From JBFELO01 sp041552055 (GTDB lineage Bacteria; Acidobacteriota; Thermoanaerobaculia; Thermoanaerobaculales; Sulfomarinibacteraceae), in contig JBFELO010000093.1 of NCBI GenBank assembly GCA_041552055.1, forward strand, positions 1 to 18,266: a stretch of 18,266 bases of DNA, in the 5' to 3' direction. The notes beneath the pieces were generated by a model, which saw only the letters and a list, made by a program, of their open reading frames with translations, ran no database searches and had not been told where the DNA came from. The position numbers were made by a program, and so were the translations under genes. Positions 15,603-18,266 of the stretch are shown here, one piece after another (the stretch's first letter is position 1; each line of letters begins with the position of its first letter).

Positions 15603-15789
15603 CCCCCACCCCGGTCACGGCGGATGATACCGACACGCGCGAGGAGGCTCGCAGGTGTCAGGGTTTTCGCAGACAACGGGGGCAATGCGTATCACGTCAT
15701 GGTTGCGCACGGGTATGACTACCGTGTACACTCCGGGCCACTTGTCGGAGATCGTGAATGAGCCGAGGAACGGGTGGCTGCGGCGGCGC

Positions 15790-15837
15790 ATGGAGCGTCT
15801 GTCCGCTCCATTCTCCTGAACAAAGGAGGAACAGACC
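15790..15837 (+). promoter_or_regulatory. Two adjacent hairpins in the leader of the 15838 gene, one covering its Shine-Dalgarno
   Basis: ATGGAGCG (15790-15797) pairs perfectly with CGCTCCAT (15804-15811) around a 6-base loop. Immediately after, CTCCT (15813-15817) can pair with AGGAG (15824-15828), which is part of the ribosome binding site AGGAGG (15824-15829) of the gene starting at 15838. The first could act as a weak terminator or leader stem, the second as a translational lid. The second stem is only five pairs, so it may be coincidence. Confidence 0.35.
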
Positions 15838-17067
15838 ATGGGTCGAATTCATGGATTGTCTGGTTTTTTCTTGGTGACCACCGTTGTGGTCGTCACAGCA
15901 ATGTCGGTCAGCGCACAGGACAGAGGCAGGCCAGATCCAGTTCGCTTCGCCTCTTTCAACGCCTCGCTGAACCGGTTCAATGCCGGTGACCTGATCGCGG
16001 ACCTCTCCACGCCCGACAGCGCTCAGGCCAGGGCCGTGGCCGAGATCGTCCAGCGGACTCGTCCCGAGGTGCTGCTGATCAACGAGTTCGACTACGACGC
16101 CGACGGCGAGGCGGCCGCCCGTTTCCAGGCGAACTATCTCTCGGTGTCCCAGGGCGGGGCCGATCCCATCGACTACCCATACCGCTTCGTGGCCCCGTCC
16201 AACACGGGGGTCCCGTCCGGATTCGACCTGGACAACAACGGAATCGTGGGTGGACCCAACGACGCGTTCGGTTTCGGTTTCTTCCCCGGGCAGTTCGGCA
16301 TGGCGGTGTACTCGATGCATCCCATAGACCTCGGGGGCATTCGCACGTTTCAGTTTTTCCTCTGGAAGGACATGCCCGGGGCGCTGCTGCCCGACGACCC
16401 GATCACGCCCGAGCCAGCGGACTGGTATTCCCCGGAGGAGCTGGACGTGGTACGGCTGTCCTCCAAGAGCCACTGGGACGTGCCGATCGTGATCGGCGGC
16501 CGCACGGTGCACTTCCTGGTCAGCCATCCGACTCCGCCCGTCTTCGACGGTCCCGAGGACCGCAACGGTACACGCAACCACGACGAGATCCGGTTCTGGG
16601 CCGACTACGTCATCCCGTCGCGCAGCGGCTACATCTACGACGACAACGGTAACCCGGGTGGGATACGACCGGGCGATGCCTTCGTGATCGCCGGGGACCA
16701 AAACGCCGACCCGTACGATGGCGACAGCATCCCCGGCGCGATCCAGCAGCTTCTGGACCATCCGCTGGTCAACACCAGGATGACGCCAAGTAGTGAAGGC
16801 GCTGTGGAACAGTCGATCCTCCAAGGTGGCGCCAATCTGACCCACATCAGCGACCCGGCCAACGACACCGCCGACTTCTCTGATGCCACACCGGGGAACC
16901 TGCGGGCCGACTACGTGCTGCCTCGCAAGAACATGCGCGTAACTGCAGCAGGTGTGTTCTGGCCGCTGAGTTCCGATCCCCTGTTCCCTCTGGTCGGGGT
17001 CTTCCCGTTCCCGAGCTCGGATCACCGCCTCGTCTGGATCGACGCCCACGTGCCCGGCGCGAGATAG
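15838..17067 (+). CDS. Secreted endonuclease/exonuclease/phosphatase-fold hydrolase
   Basis: 409 residues, starting with a signal peptide (MGRIHGLSGFFLVTTVVVVT, cleavage near VSA-Q), after AGGAGG at 15824-15829. The mature part is one EEP domain (PF03372-like) with its motifs in order: FASFNASLNR, Glu83 in LLINEFD (metal ligand), His230 in VSHPTPP, Asp287 and Asn289 in AGDQNADP, RADYVLP, and Asp395-His396 in SSDHRLVW, the catalytic His pair. All expected catalytic residues are present. The long insertion between about 95 and 200, with DLDNNG and a GFGFFPGQFGMAVYSMHPI block, is typical of the larger secreted members often labelled esterase-phytase-like. The substrate may be a phosphodiester or phosphate ester outside the cell, but cannot be told from sequence. 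It appears monocistronic, with its own leader and terminator. Confidence 0.9.
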   Translation: MGRIHGLSGFFLVTTVVVVTAMSVSAQDRGRPDPVRFASFNASLNRFNAGDLIADLSTPDSAQARAVAEIVQRTRPEVLLINEFDYDADGEAAARFQANYLSVSQGGADPIDYPYRFVAPSNTGVPSGFDLDNNGIVGGPNDAFGFGFFPGQFGMAVYSMHPIDLGGIRTFQFFLWKDMPGALLPDDPITPEPADWYSPEELDVVRLSSKSHWDVPIVIGGRTVHFLVSHPTPPVFDGPEDRNGTRNHDEIRFWADYVIPSRSGYIYDDNGNPGGIRPGDAFVIAGDQNADPYDGDSIPGAIQQLLDHPLVNTRMTPSSEGAVEQSILQGGANLTHISDPANDTADFSDATPGNLRADYVLPRKNMRVTAAGVFWPLSSDPLFPLVGVFPFPSSDHRLVWIDAHVPGAR

Positions 17068-17092
17068 CCCGATGAGATCGTGCGTCGAGGAT

Positions 17093-17135
17093 CGTGGCCG
17101 GCGCCCTCCGTGAGCGGAACGGGGCGCCGGTCATG
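17093..17135 (+). terminator. Strong GC-rich hairpin after the EEP hydrolase gene
   Basis: CCGGCGCCC (17098-17106) pairs perfectly with GGGCGCCGG (17122-17130). The stem extends to about 15 pairs (17093-17107 with 17121-17135) if G-T pairs are counted, around a 13-base loop. It starts 26 bases after the stop at 17067. No T-run follows, so it may work as an L-shaped or Rho-assisted terminator, or as an mRNA 3' stabiliser. Confidence 0.6.
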
Positions 17136-17197
17136 CTTGACGGCGTCCGACCGTGTATCGATGAGTCGATCCCTCGCGAGAGAATCGTGGTGGTCGG

Positions 17198-17460
17198 GCG
17201 TGAGAGTGCAACGTCGGAAAGCCTGCGAAAGGGATTGTCGGCGAAGCTGTGCGGATCGACCAGCGTGCTGTGATCGAAGTCAGCTTCGAACATCGCCTCG
17301 AGTTCCCGATTGAACTCCTCGTCGTACACCACCGCGGCGATCTGAAGGTCGAGAGGGGACGAACGGTTGTCGAACGGGCGCTCCGGGTTGGCACGATGGC
17401 GTCGAGTGCGGAGTTCGAGCGACAGGCCACCGAGACGACGGTGGTCCACTTCATGATCGC
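17198..17460 (-). pseudogene. Phospholipase D/cardiolipin synthase-like 3' remnant
   Basis: On the minus strand, 17374 down to about 17198 reads FDNRSSPLDLQIAAVVYDEE, then FNRELEAMFEADFDHSTLVD and NPFRRLSDVALSR. This is the pattern that ends bacterial cardiolipin synthases and PLD proteins: (G-S-x-N)-F-D-N-R-S, a strand with N/V/Y-D, then F-x-x-x-M-x-x-x-F-E-x-D-x-x-x-S. Just upstream, in a different frame, 17454-17434 reads MKWTTVV, which resembles the H-x-K-x-x-x-x-D catalytic motif but lacks its His. The G-S-x-N that should precede FDNRS is also scrambled by an out-of-frame junction. The rest of the enzyme is missing and no start or ribosome site is in place. I read it as a decayed gene end. 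The call rests on motif recall; the surrounding 17136-17661 holds no intact gene. Confidence 0.5.
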
Positions 17461-17661
17461 GTGACCCCCGCGTTGCGGGCAGGATCATGACGAGCCCAGA
17501 GTCTCAGGGCACCCGGATCTGTCGCTGCAGTGCACAGCAGTGGGGCGCCGATCAGCCAAAAGAGAGAGCGGCGTAGGCGCGAAGAGACACCTCCCGCTCC
17601 GATCCCTCAGCGCGAGGTGTCAGGTTTAAGACCAATCAAATAAGATTTTGTCGCAGAATTA

Positions 17662-17689
17662 TTGCACGACTTGGACACGATCTGATAAT
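17662..17689 (+). promoter_or_regulatory. Likely sigma70-type promoter of the cohesin-like gene
   Basis: TTGCAC (17662-17667) and GATAAT (17684-17689, 5 of 6 to TATAAT) are separated by 16 bases. They lie in an unusually A/T-rich stretch (about 17628-17692) in a GC-rich window, some 65 bases before the start codon at 17755. Confidence 0.5.
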
Positions 17690-17754
17690 ATCGGGGTGTC
17701 TACGACAATTCGAGGATATGTGTCACCGGATCTCATGGAACGGGGGAGAGTGTC

Positions 17755-18266
17755 ATGAGAAAGCTCGCCGTTTTTGCGGTGGTTGGAACGGCCGTGTTGT
17801 TCATCGTTGTGCCTGCGGCGTACGGAGCGGACGTCACCGTCGGTCACAACAGCGTAGCGTGCGTGGAAGGAGAACCGTGCACGCTTGATGTCTGGATCCA
17901 TTCGTATTGGCCGCTCGGTCGCATCACGGTCGTGCTGAGGTTCGACAACACCAAGCTGATCGCCACCGGCGTGACGAACGGCGGCTTCATGCCAGCCAGC
18001 CCCACCGCGCAGTCGTTCAACGACGTCTGCGAGGCGTCCACCCTGTGCGATGCACCGCAGGGCTGCGGCGAGATCCAGTTCACCGGCACCGACGTCAGCA
18101 GCAGCTCGATCGGAACCGGAGTTCTATTCCGGGTCACGTTCTTCGCCCTCGCGAGCACGACGTTGACCGCGGGTGCGTGCCCCAACTGGTGCAACCCGCC
18201 CTACTACTGCGGGAGCCCCCCAGTCGGAGCGGGCAACTACGACTGGTCGACGACCTACTCCATGGG
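17755..18266 (+). CDS. Secreted cohesin-like protein, N-terminal part (3' end outside window)
   Basis: The ATG at 17755 follows GGGGGAGAG and opens a frame that runs off the window after 170 codons. It begins with a signal peptide (MRKLAVFAVVGTAVLFIVVP, cleavage near AYG-A). The mature part reads like a cohesin-type beta-sandwich: V-x-V-G-H-N-S-V-A-C, EGEPCTLDVWI, GRITVVLRFDNTKLIATGV, GEIQFTGTDVSSSSIGTGVLFRVTFFALA. Cohesin domains bind dockerins in cellulosomes, but many bacteria have cohesin-like domains in surface proteins without cellulosomes. It is unusually rich in cysteine (nine visible, for example VCEAS-TLCDAPQGC and CPNWCNPPYYC), suggesting disulfides outside the cytoplasm. The full length and other domains are unknown because the gene is cut by the window edge. 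Confidence 0.7.
   Translation, partial: MRKLAVFAVVGTAVLFIVVPAAYGADVTVGHNSVACVEGEPCTLDVWIHSYWPLGRITVVLRFDNTKLIATGVTNGGFMPASPTAQSFNDVCEASTLCDAPQGCGEIQFTGTDVSSSSIGTGVLFRVTFFALASTTLTAGACPNWCNPPYYCGSPPVGAGNYDWSTTYSM

Noticed and set aside
15697..17049. 450-codon minus-strand open frame opposite the EEP hydrolase
   Set aside because: Antisense shadow; no recognisable domain and no start signal, while the plus strand carries the full EEP motif set.
1..18266. tRNA, rRNA, CRISPR array, insertion sequence or prophage genes
   Set aside because: No cloverleaf, rRNA motif, spaced repeat series, transposase or integrase motif, or phage gene was found on either strand.

Overview
The window is GC-rich bacterial chromosomal DNA with ordinary gene density and no sign of a phage, plasmid backbone, rRNA/tRNA gene or CRISPR array. 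The gene mix is secreted S9 and M29 peptidases, a SpoIIE-type phosphatase on a seven-helix receptor, an FHA-cyclase fusion, CHAD next to ParA, and a cohesin-like secreted protein. It fits a soil or sediment Acidobacteriota-like lineage (Thermoanaerobaculia or Holophagae type) or another deep, GC-rich Gram-negative group. This placement is an inference from gene content and could be wrong.

Layout. 1-2117: the 3' end of an M29-like aminopeptidase runs directly into an S9 prolyl-oligopeptidase-type gene that lacks its own 5' end. 2217-2750: a SnoaL-like lipoprotein. 3047-3998: a two-gene operon (membrane protein plus winged-helix regulator) behind a promoter that carries a set of TACTTTG half-sites. 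4235-5224: an FHA domain fused to a class III nucleotide cyclase with altered active-site positions. 5467-6774 (minus): an exported beta-lactamase-fold serine hydrolase. 7208-9028: a GT-C-like polytopic membrane protein. 9292-11325 (perhaps from 9211): a receptor-type SpoIIE phosphatase. 11432-12778: an exported two-domain protein of the bile-acid-CoA:amino acid N-acyltransferase/acyl-CoA thioesterase family. 12907-13623 (minus): a DUF4336 protein. 13930-15477: a CHAD protein with a degenerate CYTH half, overlapped at its stop codon by the first codons of a broken ParA gene. 15838-17067: a secreted endonuclease/exonuclease/phosphatase-fold enzyme with a strong terminator hairpin. About 17198-17460 (minus): a decayed phospholipase D/cardiolipin synthase 3' end. 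17755-end: the start of a secreted cohesin-like protein.

How the genes work together. Most genes stand alone with their own ribosome binding sites. The only clear operon is 3047-3998, where the second gene overlaps the first by 8 bases. The shared theme is envelope and export (signal peptides or membrane segments in at least seven products) plus signal transduction (FHA-cyclase and SpoIIE phosphatase). Three loci look broken: the S9 5' end, the ParA remnant and the PLD remnant. This suggests local gene decay or, less interestingly, assembly or base-calling faults. I see no clearly new multi-gene system. The most testable new element is the TACTTTG operator cluster with its regulator/membrane-protein pair.
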